Made by a program: the position numbers and the translations under genes
Notes under the pieces: model-generated
Database searches by the model: none
Seen by the model: only the letters and a program-made list of their open reading frames with translations
Told to the model about the DNA's origin: nothing
In this document: positions 5,103-12,252 of the stretch, piece after piece
Numbering within the stretch: the stretch's first letter is position 1
How the letters are laid out: each line of letters begins with the position of its first letter
Assembly (NCBI GenBank): GCA_002342205.1
Contig: DDPN01000041.1
Location: 8,933 to 21,184 of the forward strand
Length of the DNA stretch: 12,252 nt
Source of the DNA: Chitinophagaceae bacterium UBA2467
GTDB taxonomy: Bacteria > Bacteroidota > Bacteroidia > Chitinophagales > Chitinophagaceae
Reading direction: 5' to 3'

Positions 5103-7871
5103 ATGGACCTTTCTCCCATACTTATTAAGGGTGCCCGGATGCACAACCTAAAAAATATCACGGTGGAAATTCCCCGTCGAAAATTGGTTGTCATTACTGG
5201 TGTTTCGGGTTCTGGAAAATCTTCACTGGCTATTGATACATTATATGCAGAGGGACAGCGACGCTATGCAGAAAGTTTGAACTCTTATGCTCGTCAATTT
5301 TTAAACCGCATGGATAAACCAGATGTGGATACTATTAAAGGGTTGAGTCCTGCGATCGCTATTGAACAAAAAGTAATTACGCGAACACCGCGCAGCACAG
5401 TGGGTAGTTTGACTGAGATCTATGATTATTTGCGATTGTTATATGCGAGAGTTGGTAGAACGATCTCGCCTGTTTCGGGTGAAGAAGTAAAAAAAGATGA
5501 GGTGGCTGATGTTGTTGAAAAGATAACGCAGCTTAAAAAGGGAGACCGTATTTATATCACTGCACCTTTAATTCGTAAAGAAAAACGCTCCGTGCGAGAA
5601 GAACTTTCACTCTTGCAGCAAAAAGGGTTTTCTCGTGTTTTAGTAAAAGGAGAATTGAATACGATTGAAACGTTATTGGAAAAAACAGATAAAGCTTTAG
5701 TTGCAGACAGACCTGACCGCTTGGTAGTAGACCGCATGGTGGTAAAAGATTTTGATGAGGATGACTTACACCGGCTTAGCGATTCAGTAGGCACTGCATT
5801 TTATGAGGGAGATGGAGAATGCACGCTAATCGTCAATGAAGGAAAGTCACTGTTTTTTAGCAATCGCTTTGAAAAGGACGGTATCCAATTTGAAGAGCCC
5901 GTTCCTCATTTATTTTCATTCAATAATCCCTTTGGGGCCTGTCCAACTTGTGAAGGATTTTCTCAGGTTCTTGGAATTGATGCAGAGCTGGTCATCCCCA
6001 ATAAAAAGTTGAGTGTATACGAGGGGGCCGTGGCTCCCTGGAAAGGTGAAAAGATGGATTGGTGGCGCCAGCAGTTTGTGCGTGGCGCAAAAAAATTGGA
6101 TTTTCCAATTCATAAACCTGTTCAGGATCTCACGACGCGTCAACTAAACTTATTATGGGAAGGGGGCGAAGGAGTGTATGGTATTAATGACTTTTTTAAA
6201 GATGTAGAAGCGCATTTGTATAAAGTGCAATTTCGAGTTTTACTCAGTCGCTACCGAGGTAGAACGAGCTGTCCTACTTGTGAGGGGTATCGCTTACGAA
6301 AAGAGGCTTTGTATGTACAGGTAAATGGCAAACACATCGGCGAATGTTGTCGGATGCCCGTTCATCTTTTACTGAATTGGGTAGAAGGTTTAGATAAGAA
6401 ATTATCTGTACATGAGAAAAAAATCGCAGCACGCATTCTCATTGAACTCAATAGTCGATTAGCTACTTTATGTAAAGTTGGTTTAGGCTACTTAACATTA
6501 GATCGGTTGGCGAATACATTAAGTGGTGGTGAGAGTCAGCGCATTCAATTGACAAGAAACCTAGGCAGTAACCTGACGGATTCACTCTATATTTTAGATG
6601 AGCCCTCCATTGGTTTGCATCCGCGCGACACGGATAATTTGATTAAGGTGTTGAAAGAATTGCGCGAACTCGGCAATACAGTAATTGTAGTTGAACATGA
6701 CGCCATGATTATGCATGAAGCTGATCATATCATTGATATGGGGCCGCTGGCTTCGCATTTGGGAGGGGAAGTGGTTGCGCAGGGTGATTACAAAGCGCTA
6801 CTTGCAAACCCATCAAGTTTAACTGGTCGGTATTTGAAAGGCGAGTTAGCTATCTCACCATTGGGAAAGCCTCGGAAGTGGAACCAATACCTGCAAATCA
6901 ATAATGCGACTCAGCATAATCTTAAAAATATCACCGTTAAAATTCCCTTGCAAGTACTTTGTGCCATTAGTGGGGTAAGTGGCAGCGGTAAAACGACGTT
7001 GGTAAGACAGCTATTGTATCCAGCTTTGTTAAGACACTTTGGTGATTATTCATTACAGCCGGGATCTTTTGATGGAGTAGAGGGCGATTTGAATTCTTTA
7101 TCCCAAGTGGAGTGGGTAGATCAAAATCCTATTGGAAAATCATCTCGCAGCAATCCGGTTACTTATATTAAGGCCTATGATGAGATACGTGATCTTTTTT
7201 CGAAGCAGCCGCTCAGTAAGATGAGAGCATTTCAGCCAAAGCACTTTTCATTTAATGTAGATGGAGGTCGGTGCGATACGTGCAAAGGAGAAGGAGAACA
7301 GCTCATTGAGATGCAGTTTTTAGCAGATGTTCATTTGCGATGTGAATCTTGTGGAGGAAAGCGTTTTAAGGAAGAAGTATTGGAAGTGACGTATAAAGAG
7401 AAGTCCATTCACGACGTGTTAGAGATGAGTGTGGATCAAGCCATCGAATTTTTCGCATCAGAACCGGCTTTAGTAAAGGCACTGCTTCCATTACAAGATG
7501 TTGGGTTGGGCTATATAAAACTTGGTCAATCTGCCAACACGCTTTCTGGTGGAGAGGCGCAGCGTGTTAAGTTAGCTTCATTTCTTGGCAGAAGTAGGGC
7601 TACTCAAAAAATACTTTTCATTTTTGACGAGCCTACTACTGGTTTACATTTTCATGATATTGGAAAGCTATTGCAGTCCTTTCATGCATTGATTGAACAG
7701 GGTCACTCCATTGTCGTTATCGAACACAATACAGATGTGTTACGTGCAGCCGATTGGATTATCGATCTGGGACCTGAAGCAGGTGAGGGGGGCGGTCAGT
7801 TAGTTTTTGCCGGTACCCCGCAAGAGTTAGTGAAAAATAAAAAAAGTTATACAGCGCGCTATCTTAGCTAA
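5103..7871 (+). CDS. uvrA: Excinuclease ABC subunit A (UvrA)
   Basis: UvrA is the damage-sensing ATPase of nucleotide excision repair; its dimer loads UvrB on lesions. The protein has 922 residues, slightly shorter than E. coli UvrA (940). Both ABC modules are complete: Walker A GVSGSGKSS (33-41) and GVSGSGKTT (624-632), signatures LSGGESQR (473-480) and LSGGEAQR (814-821), and Walker B ILDEPSIGLH and IFDEPTTGLH. The C-terminal zinc module is intact (Cys724, 727, 747, 750). A CPTC pair at 390-393 is also present. The first zinc module is not: Cys280 and Cys283 (CPTC) remain, but the preceding CxxC pair of E. coli (Cys253/256) is replaced by the cysteine-free stretch NRFEKDGIQFEEP (254-266). 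This agrees with what I recall of other Bacteroidota UvrA proteins. The UvrB-binding and insertion regions (about 120-250) appear to be present, favouring the ordinary repair UvrA. It is divergent from the sigma gene and convergent with glyA. Confidence 0.97.
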   Translation: MDLSPILIKGARMHNLKNITVEIPRRKLVVITGVSGSGKSSLAIDTLYAEGQRRYAESLNSYARQFLNRMDKPDVDTIKGLSPAIAIEQKVITRTPRSTVGSLTEIYDYLRLLYARVGRTISPVSGEEVKKDEVADVVEKITQLKKGDRIYITAPLIRKEKRSVREELSLLQQKGFSRVLVKGELNTIETLLEKTDKALVADRPDRLVVDRMVVKDFDEDDLHRLSDSVGTAFYEGDGECTLIVNEGKSLFFSNRFEKDGIQFEEPVPHLFSFNNPFGACPTCEGFSQVLGIDAELVIPNKKLSVYEGAVAPWKGEKMDWWRQQFVRGAKKLDFPIHKPVQDLTTRQLNLLWEGGEGVYGINDFFKDVEAHLYKVQFRVLLSRYRGRTSCPTCEGYRLRKEALYVQVNGKHIGECCRMPVHLLLNWVEGLDKKLSVHEKKIAARILIELNSRLATLCKVGLGYLTLDRLANTLSGGESQRIQLTRNLGSNLTDSLYILDEPSIGLHPRDTDNLIKVLKELRELGNTVIVVEHDAMIMHEADHIIDMGPLASHLGGEVVAQGDYKALLANPSSLTGRYLKGELAISPLGKPRKWNQYLQINNATQHNLKNITVKIPLQVLCAISGVSGSGKTTLVRQLLYPALLRHFGDYSLQPGSFDGVEGDLNSLSQVEWVDQNPIGKSSRSNPVTYIKAYDEIRDLFSKQPLSKMRAFQPKHFSFNVDGGRCDTCKGEGEQLIEMQFLADVHLRCESCGGKRFKEEVLEVTYKEKSIHDVLEMSVDQAIEFFASEPALVKALLPLQDVGLGYIKLGQSANTLSGGEAQRVKLASFLGRSRATQKILFIFDEPTTGLHFHDIGKLLQSFHALIEQGHSIVVIEHNTDVLRAADWIIDLGPEAGEGGGQLVFAGTPQELVKNKKSYTARYLS

Positions 7872-7886
7872 GCTCTGGATATAGCG
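7857..7886 (-). terminator. Dyad region across the uvrA/glyA stop codons, possible terminator
   Basis: CGCTAT (7857-7862) pairs with ATAGCG (7881-7886), and between them lies the perfect palindrome CTTAGCTAAG (7863-7872), which contains both stop codons. Read on the glyA strand, a T-rich tract (complement of 7833-7845) follows after roughly 11 nt. The stem is short and the T tract distant, so the terminator role is tentative. Confidence 0.3.
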
Positions 7887-9147
7887 GAAAGTTTTGCATC
7901 AATTCTTTCACAGTTTGCTTTGTTCTTTCAATTGTTTTTTCGTCATCCGCATTCATAAGCACCTCGTCAATTAACGCTGCTATCACTTCCATTTCTTTTT
8001 CTTTTAGTCCTCTGGTTGTTACTGCAGGAACTCCAATTCTAATTCCCGATGTTACAAATGGAGATTTGTCATCGAAAGGAACTGCGTTTTTGTTGAGTGT
8101 GATGTGCGCGCGATCCAGTGTTTCTTGCGCTTTTTTACCTGTGATATTTTTATTACGAAGATCAATTAACATCAAGTGATTATCGGTTCCATTACTGATG
8201 AGTTGGTATCCCTTACCTACAAATGCCTTGGCCATGGCCTGGGCATTCGCAATGATTTGGCGACCATATGCAGTAAATGATTGATCCAGTATTTCACCAA
8301 ACGCTACTGCTTTACCAGCAATTACATGTTCCAGTGGTCCGCCTTGCATACCTGGAAACACAGCCAAGTCTAATAATGCGCTCATTGATCGAATATTTCC
8401 TTTTGGATCTTTTATACCATACGGGTTATCAAAATCATTTCGCATCATAATAATTCCTCCGCGTGGTCCACGTAATGTTTTATGCGTGGTAGATGTAACA
8501 ATATGACAATGATCTAGCGGGTCATTCAAAAGTCCTGTTGCAATCAAACCTGCAGGGTGCGCAATGTCTGCTAAAACCAGTGCTCCAATTTGATCAGCTA
8601 CTGCACGAATTCTTTTATAATCCCAATCGCGGCTGTAGGCTGAAGCACCGCAAATAATCATTTTAGGTTTTTCTTGAAGTGCAACTCTTTCTAGTTGTTC
8701 ATAATCAACTAAACCAGTTTCACGATCAACTCCGTAAAAGAATGCTTGGTAATTTTTACCGCTATAATTTGCAGGACTTCCGTGTGTCAAGTGTCCGCCC
8801 ATGCTTAGGTCTAAGCCTAAAATTTTATCACCTGGTTTGAGACAGGCCAAAAAAACAGCAGTGTTAGCTTGTGCTCCACTGTGCGGCTGAACATTTGCCC
8901 ACCCTGCCTTGAATACTTTTTTCAATCGATCAATGGCCAATGTTTCTATTTCGTCCACTATTTCACATCCGCCATAATATCTTTTTCCAGGATACCCTTC
9001 TGCATATTTATTTGTTGCAACAGAACCCATGGCTTGCATAACAGCCAGGGAGGTAAAATTCTCAGACGCAATTAACTCAATTCCTTCGCGTTGTCTGATT
9101 AACTCGCGGTCTAGCAGGCTAAAAAGCTGGGTATCTTTAACTGACAT
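7864..9147 (-). CDS. glyA: Serine hydroxymethyltransferase (GlyA)
   Basis: GlyA converts serine and tetrahydrofolate to glycine and 5,10-methylene-tetrahydrofolate in the cytoplasm, using pyridoxal phosphate; it feeds one-carbon units to purine, thymidylate and methionine synthesis. The protein has 427 residues, the normal length. The cofactor lysine is Lys223 in STTHKTLRGPRGG, with the typical blocks ELIASENFTS (24-33), KYAEGYPGKRYYGGCE (47-62), NVQPHSGAQAN (85-95) and LADIAHPAGLI (192-202). The ATG at 9147 gives the family start (MSVKDTQLF...). The gene ends inside uvrA on the opposite strand (8-nt overlap) and has a divergent promoter region with the nucleotidyltransferase gene. Nothing is missing or odd in the visible motifs. 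Confidence 0.98.
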   Translation of the reverse strand: MSVKDTQLFSLLDRELIRQREGIELIASENFTSLAVMQAMGSVATNKYAEGYPGKRYYGGCEIVDEIETLAIDRLKKVFKAGWANVQPHSGAQANTAVFLACLKPGDKILGLDLSMGGHLTHGSPANYSGKNYQAFFYGVDRETGLVDYEQLERVALQEKPKMIICGASAYSRDWDYKRIRAVADQIGALVLADIAHPAGLIATGLLNDPLDHCHIVTSTTHKTLRGPRGGIIMMRNDFDNPYGIKDPKGNIRSMSALLDLAVFPGMQGGPLEHVIAGKAVAFGEILDQSFTAYGRQIIANAQAMAKAFVGKGYQLISNGTDNHLMLIDLRNKNITGKKAQETLDRAHITLNKNAVPFDDKSPFVTSGIRIGVPAVTTRGLKEKEMEVIAALIDEVLMNADDEKTIERTKQTVKELMQNFPLYPELS

Positions 9148-9169
9148 AATTGGTGTTAAAAAGTTTACA

Positions 9170-9177
9170 CAAAATTA
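9170..9177 (-). promoter_or_regulatory. Candidate -7 promoter element of glyA
   Basis: On the minus strand this reads TAATTTTG, a full match to TAnnTTTG, 22 nt before the glyA start codon. I do not see a good -33 TTTG at the expected distance upstream, so it is a single-box prediction. Confidence 0.4.
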
Positions 9178-9189
9178 AGTTGTCTTTTC

Positions 9190-9221
9190 GTTGTCTCCCT
9201 GTCTCCTTCTGAATAGTTTTC
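9190..9221 (+). promoter_or_regulatory. Candidate promoter of the nucleotidyltransferase gene
   Basis: GTTG (9190-9193) and TAGTTTTC (9214-9221) are separated by 20 nt. This is one mismatch in each box from the Bacteroidota consensus TTTG-N19-21-TAnnTTTG and sits 27 nt before the ATG at 9249. Both boxes lie in the 101-nt spacer shared with glyA. Confidence 0.35.
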
Positions 9222-9248
9222 CTCAAATGAACTACATTCGTGTTAAGC

Positions 9249-10238
9249 ATGAAAGCGATCATACCTGTAGCAGGGGCGGGCACCAAGCTGCGCCCTCATA
9301 GTTATACGCAACCCAAGGCCCTTATTCCTCTTGCAGGGAAAACGATCTTAGGGATTAATATTGAGCAACTGCAAGCAGCGGGGATTACCGAGTTCATATT
9401 TGTGGTGGGGTATCTCGGCGAAAAAATTGAAAACTTTGTTCGTGAACATTATCCCTCACTTAATGCTCATTATGTTCAACAAACAGATCGGCAGGGGGTT
9501 GGTCAGGCTATTTTTCTAACCCGTGAGCTAGTACAGGGAGAACCTGTTTTTATCGTTTTAGGAGACACCATATGTGAGTATGACATCAAAGCGGTTATTG
9601 CAGAAGACCGTTCAATGATCGGACTTCGAAAGGTTGATGATCCGCGTGATTTTGGCGTAGCAGAGGTAGACGATAGTGGGTTTATTGAACGCCTTGTCGA
9701 AAAACCACAGATTCCTAAATCCAATCTTGCCCTTGTAGGAATTTATAAGATTAAAGAAAGTGAACAGCTGTTTCGTTGTTTAGAAAATAACATTAGTCAG
9801 GGTATCCGATCTCATGGTGAATATAGTTTGACGGATGCATTAGATTGTATGATTGGGCAAGGAACACCACTCAAGTCATTCAAAGTAGATAATTGGTTTG
9901 ACTGTGGTCGAAAAGAAACCTTATTAGAATCAAATGCATTATTATTAAAAAAGTTTGCCGATCAAATTCCGGTGGATCATTTTGAGAATACAGTATTTAT
10001 TCCGCCGGTGAGCATTGGTGCGGGTTGTTTAATTCGTAATTCTGTGATTGGCCCTAATGTTGCTATTGGGGAGAATACGGCTATTCAATCTTCCGTTGTT
10101 AAGGAATCGATCATCGGCTCTTTTTCTACCTTACAAGACATTGTAGTGAGTGATTCTGTTATTGGAAGCGATACACTTTTAAGAGGTGAAACACGCTCAT
10201 TAAATGTTGGTGACAATACGAGTATTGATTTGGGTTGA
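9249..10238 (+). CDS. Sugar-phosphate nucleotidyltransferase with left-handed beta-helix tail
   Basis: A 329-residue cytoplasmic enzyme that should activate a sugar 1-phosphate with an NTP to give a nucleotide sugar and pyrophosphate. The N-terminal catalytic fold spans about 1-235: the nucleotide-binding loop GAGTKLRP (9-16), Lys23 in QPKALIP, the metal-binding region LGDTICE (Asp106), VEKP (150-153), GEYSLTDAL (190-198) and WFDCGR (Asp218). The C-terminal part (about 240-329) has hexapeptide-like repeats (VSIGAG, VIGPNVAIGENTAI, VIGSDT), a left-handed beta helix. The closest well-known relatives are long-form glucose-1-phosphate thymidylyltransferases, but the sugar and base cannot be read from the sequence, and no sugar-pathway gene is nearby. 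The start is the ATG at 9249, since the in-frame GTG at 9240 adds only three non-family residues. It is followed after 11 nt by the flavoprotein gene. Confidence 0.88.
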   Translation: MKAIIPVAGAGTKLRPHSYTQPKALIPLAGKTILGINIEQLQAAGITEFIFVVGYLGEKIENFVREHYPSLNAHYVQQTDRQGVGQAIFLTRELVQGEPVFIVLGDTICEYDIKAVIAEDRSMIGLRKVDDPRDFGVAEVDDSGFIERLVEKPQIPKSNLALVGIYKIKESEQLFRCLENNISQGIRSHGEYSLTDALDCMIGQGTPLKSFKVDNWFDCGRKETLLESNALLLKKFADQIPVDHFENTVFIPPVSIGAGCLIRNSVIGPNVAIGENTAIQSSVVKESIIGSFSTLQDIVVSDSVIGSDTLLRGETRSLNVGDNTSIDLG

Positions 10239-10249
10239 AATAAAAATGC

Positions 10250-11209
10250 ATGTCTAATTTCTCTAATCGCGTTACTGCTCTTTTAGGAATTAAATATCCT
10301 ATCATTCAAGGTGGCATGATTTGGGCTAGTGGCTGGCGTCTTGCAGCAGCGGTTAGTAATGCAGGCGGATTAGGAGTGATTGGCGGGGGATCCATGCAAC
10401 CTGATTTATTACGAGAGCATATTATAAAATGCAAGCAGGCAACAGATAAGCCTTTCGCTGTTAATCTCCCCTTATTGTATTCGGGAATTGACAAACAAAT
10501 GGAAGTGCTAATTCAAGAAGAGGTGCCTATTATCATTACATCCGCAGGTAATCCTTCTACTTGGACGCCCCTATTAAAATCAAAATCCCGAATCGTTCTG
10601 CATGTCGTTAGTTCTGCAAAATTTGCTAAAAAAGCAGAAGCAGCAGGATGTGATGCTGTAATTGCCGAAGGGTTTGAAGCAGGCGGCCATAATGGAAGGG
10701 AGGAAACAACAACGCTTGTATTAATTCCTGCTGTAGTTAAAGCGGTTCAGCTTCCGGTAATTGCTGCCGGGGGAATTGCCACGGGAAGACAACTATTTGC
10801 TGTGCTGTCATTGGGAGCCGAAGGTGTTCAAATGGGTACTCGCTTTGTGGCTAGCGAAGAAGCTTCTTCACATCCCGATTTTAAAAAGATGGTAATCAGT
10901 GCTGCTGAAGGTGATACGCAATTAAGCATGAAAAAGTTAACGCCAGTTCGGTTATTAAAAAATAAGTTCTATCATGACGTGCATGCCGCAGAGGAAAGAG
11001 GCGCCACGAGCGAAGAGCTTACTACATTGCTAGGGAAGGGTAGAGCCCGAAAAGGAATGTTTGACGGAGATCTAAATGAAGGAGAATTGGAAATTGGACA
11101 GGTGAGCGCACTACTGGATACAATCCTTCCTGCCTCTACCATTATTGAAAACGTTTGGAGTGAGTTCCAGAAAGCCTGTGCAAAACCATTTAGGAATTCA
11201 GCGGATTAA
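10250..11209 (+). CDS. Nitronate monooxygenase / FabK-like FMN-dependent TIM-barrel enzyme
   Basis: A 319-residue FMN-binding TIM-barrel protein of the family that joins nitronate monooxygenases (2-nitropropane dioxygenases) with enoyl-ACP reductase FabK. Visible blocks are KYPIIQGGMIWASGWRLAAA (15-34), NAGGLGVIGGG (37-47), EGFEAGGHNG (140-149) with the probable catalytic His147, the phosphate-binding stretch AAGGIATGRQ (172-181) and QMGTRFVASEE (194-204). The latter two are shared by NMO and FabK, so the reaction is open: oxidation of alkyl nitronates to carbonyl compounds and nitrite, or NADH-dependent reduction of enoyl-ACP in fatty acid synthesis. No fatty-acid gene is close by to favour FabK. 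The ATG at 10250 is used; an out-of-frame ATG four bases earlier reads only three codons. The gene shares its TTAA end with the convergent permease gene. Confidence 0.88.
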   Translation: MSNFSNRVTALLGIKYPIIQGGMIWASGWRLAAAVSNAGGLGVIGGGSMQPDLLREHIIKCKQATDKPFAVNLPLLYSGIDKQMEVLIQEEVPIIITSAGNPSTWTPLLKSKSRIVLHVVSSAKFAKKAEAAGCDAVIAEGFEAGGHNGREETTTLVLIPAVVKAVQLPVIAAGGIATGRQLFAVLSLGAEGVQMGTRFVASEEASSHPDFKKMVISAAEGDTQLSMKKLTPVRLLKNKFYHDVHAAEERGATSEELTTLLGKGRARKGMFDGDLNEGELEIGQVSALLDTILPASTIIENVWSEFQKACAKPFRNSAD

Positions 11210-12252
11210 TTTTTTTTGAACGCCCACTTGATCATCTCTTTCCAGGTAATTTTTTTACCATATAGGAGAATTCCTGTTCTATAAATTTTTCCTGCAAACC
11301 ATACCGTAACGATAAATCCAACAATCAGCATAGCCATGGACAGAGCTAATTGCCAATAAGGAACGGTGCCAGGGATGCCATAGGGAATTCGGACCATCAT
11401 CACGATGGGAGAAGAAAAAGGAATTATGCTACCCCAAACTGCGATAGGTCCTGTTGGATTAGTGGAAGCTGCAGTCATCATTGCAAAAGAAATGATCACC
11501 AGCATCGTGATGGGAAAGCTGAGTGATTGTGCCTCGCGCATGTCTTCGTTCACTGCACTTCCAATGGCGCCATAAAGTGATGCATAAAAAAAGAAACCAC
11601 CCAAAAAATAAAAAACAAAAAAGAAAATAATCATGGGCATATTTACACTGGTGAATATTTTTTGAACATATCCCACCATTTCAGCCGTGGCTCCCATGGA
11701 AGCACCATTTTCTTTTCCGAAATTATAAGCTAAGAAAATAAACGCAATCCAAATTCCAAATTGCGTTAGTGCTACAGCTCCTACACCCACAATTTTACCC
11801 AGCATCATTTGAAAAGGACGAACCGAAGAAACTAATACTTCGGCAATGCGATTGGTTTTTTCTTCCATCACTCCCATCATCACCTGTGAACCATATATTA
11901 ACAAGATGAAATAAATAAGAAAACCAGCTACATATCCAATGCTGTCAGCAAATTGACTATCTACTTGTTCATCATTGACATTGCGGGATTGTAAGCCAAT
12001 ATGACTTTGTGCGAGGATAGCTTGTTTGCCTTCGTCAATCTGTAAACTATCATTGAGCACCCTTTGCCAAATTCTATTCAGTTTAGATTCCACTGCTGCA
12101 GTGGAAGCTCTCCCATATGATTTGAACGTATTTAATGAGAGAGAATCTAATCCTTTTTGCCATTGTAGAGTTGGGATAATTACATAGCCATCAAATCCCT
12201 CTTCTTCACTTGGGTTTTTTGCTGGACTGTTTAGTGTAACCAGCGAAAGTGA
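11206..12252 (-). CDS. ABC-2 type transporter permease (NatB/YhaP-like), 5' end outside window
   Basis: The frame is open from the stop (complement of 11206-11208) to the window edge, so 348 C-terminal residues are visible and the true start lies beyond 12252. The first ~100 visible residues are hydrophilic (YVIIPTLQWQKG...) and fit the extracytoplasmic domain that follows the first membrane helix in NatB-type exporters. Then come about six membrane segments (near visible residues 105-127, 155-177, 206-230, 245-261, 266-285 and 299-321). The block EEKTNRIAEVLVSSV (130-144) followed by GK is the hallmark of this permease group. The partner ATP-binding subunit is probably encoded just upstream, outside the window. 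The substrate is unknown: sodium, drugs or lipids have been linked to relatives. An internal GTG at 12093 is not the start because the frame continues upstream with coding character. Confidence 0.9.
   Translation of the reverse strand, partial: SLSLVTLNSPAKNPSEEEGFDGYVIIPTLQWQKGLDSLSLNTFKSYGRASTAAVESKLNRIWQRVLNDSLQIDEGKQAILAQSHIGLQSRNVNDEQVDSQFADSIGYVAGFLIYFILLIYGSQVMMGVMEEKTNRIAEVLVSSVRPFQMMLGKIVGVGAVALTQFGIWIAFIFLAYNFGKENGASMGATAEMVGYVQKIFTSVNMPMIIFFFVFYFLGGFFFYASLYGAIGSAVNEDMREAQSLSFPITMLVIISFAMMTAASTNPTGPIAVWGSIIPFSSPIVMMVRIPYGIPGTVPYWQLALSMAMLIVGFIVTVWFAGKIYRTGILLYGKKITWKEMIKWAFKKN

Noticed and set aside
9240..9248. GTG start extending the nucleotidyltransferase by three residues
   Set aside because: The ATG at 9249 places the nucleotide-binding loop at the usual distance from the N terminus.
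12091..12093. GTG at 12093 as the start of the permease
   Set aside because: The same frame stays open to the window edge with protein-like sequence that suits the extracytoplasmic domain, so the gene is simply cut by the window.
1..12252. Mobile elements, CRISPR arrays, tRNAs or defence genes
   Set aside because: I saw no transposase or integrase motifs, no regularly spaced repeats, no tRNA-like cloverleaf, and all long open frames belong to chromosomal housekeeping families.

Overview
The window looks like chromosomal DNA from a member of the Bacteroidota, most likely Chitinophagaceae or a close relative. The reasons are moderately AT-rich sequence, start sites without Shine-Dalgarno motifs, promoter-like boxes of the TAnnTTTG type, a DUF6427-type membrane protein, and the sequence character of the DsbD and UvrA proteins. 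The taxonomic call is inferred from protein character only. I see no insertion sequence, prophage, CRISPR array, tRNA or rRNA; this is a dense housekeeping region.

Bases 1-4284 (+) read as one probable operon: the end of an unrecognised gene, a polytopic DUF6427-like membrane protein that seems to start at TTG, purQ (glutaminase subunit of the split FGAM synthase), a secreted stand-alone DsbD-alpha-like domain carrying a CX4C pair, and full-length dsbD. Four of its five co-directional junctions in the window (counting the sugar nucleotidyltransferase pair further on) have 10-11 nt gaps; the alpha-domain/dsbD gap is 3 nt. Bases 4291-4872 (-) encode an ECF-type sigma factor with no visible anti-sigma partner, convergent with dsbD. 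A 230-nt divergent spacer (4873-5102) separates it from uvrA (5103-7871, +) and is rich in repeats. glyA (7864-9147, -) converges on uvrA with an 8-nt overlap. A 101-nt divergent spacer leads to a + strand pair: a sugar-phosphate nucleotidyltransferase with a beta-helix tail (9249-10238) and a nitronate monooxygenase/FabK-like flavoprotein (10250-11209). The latter converges, with a 4-nt overlap, on a partial ABC-2 permease gene that runs off the right edge (11206-12252, -).

Three points deserve most attention. First, the alpha-like domain fused inside DsbD has lost both redox cysteines, while the gene just upstream encodes a separate alpha domain that keeps them; the two probably form one periplasmic thiol-relay system. 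Second, the spacer before uvrA holds an imperfect 20-bp direct repeat whose copies lie 32 bp apart (about three helical turns), the second overlapping the likely -7 element: a candidate operator. Third, a perfect 10-bp inverted repeat in the sigma-factor leader ends one base before its start codon. I found no clear-cut new multi-gene system such as defence, mobile or biosynthetic machinery.
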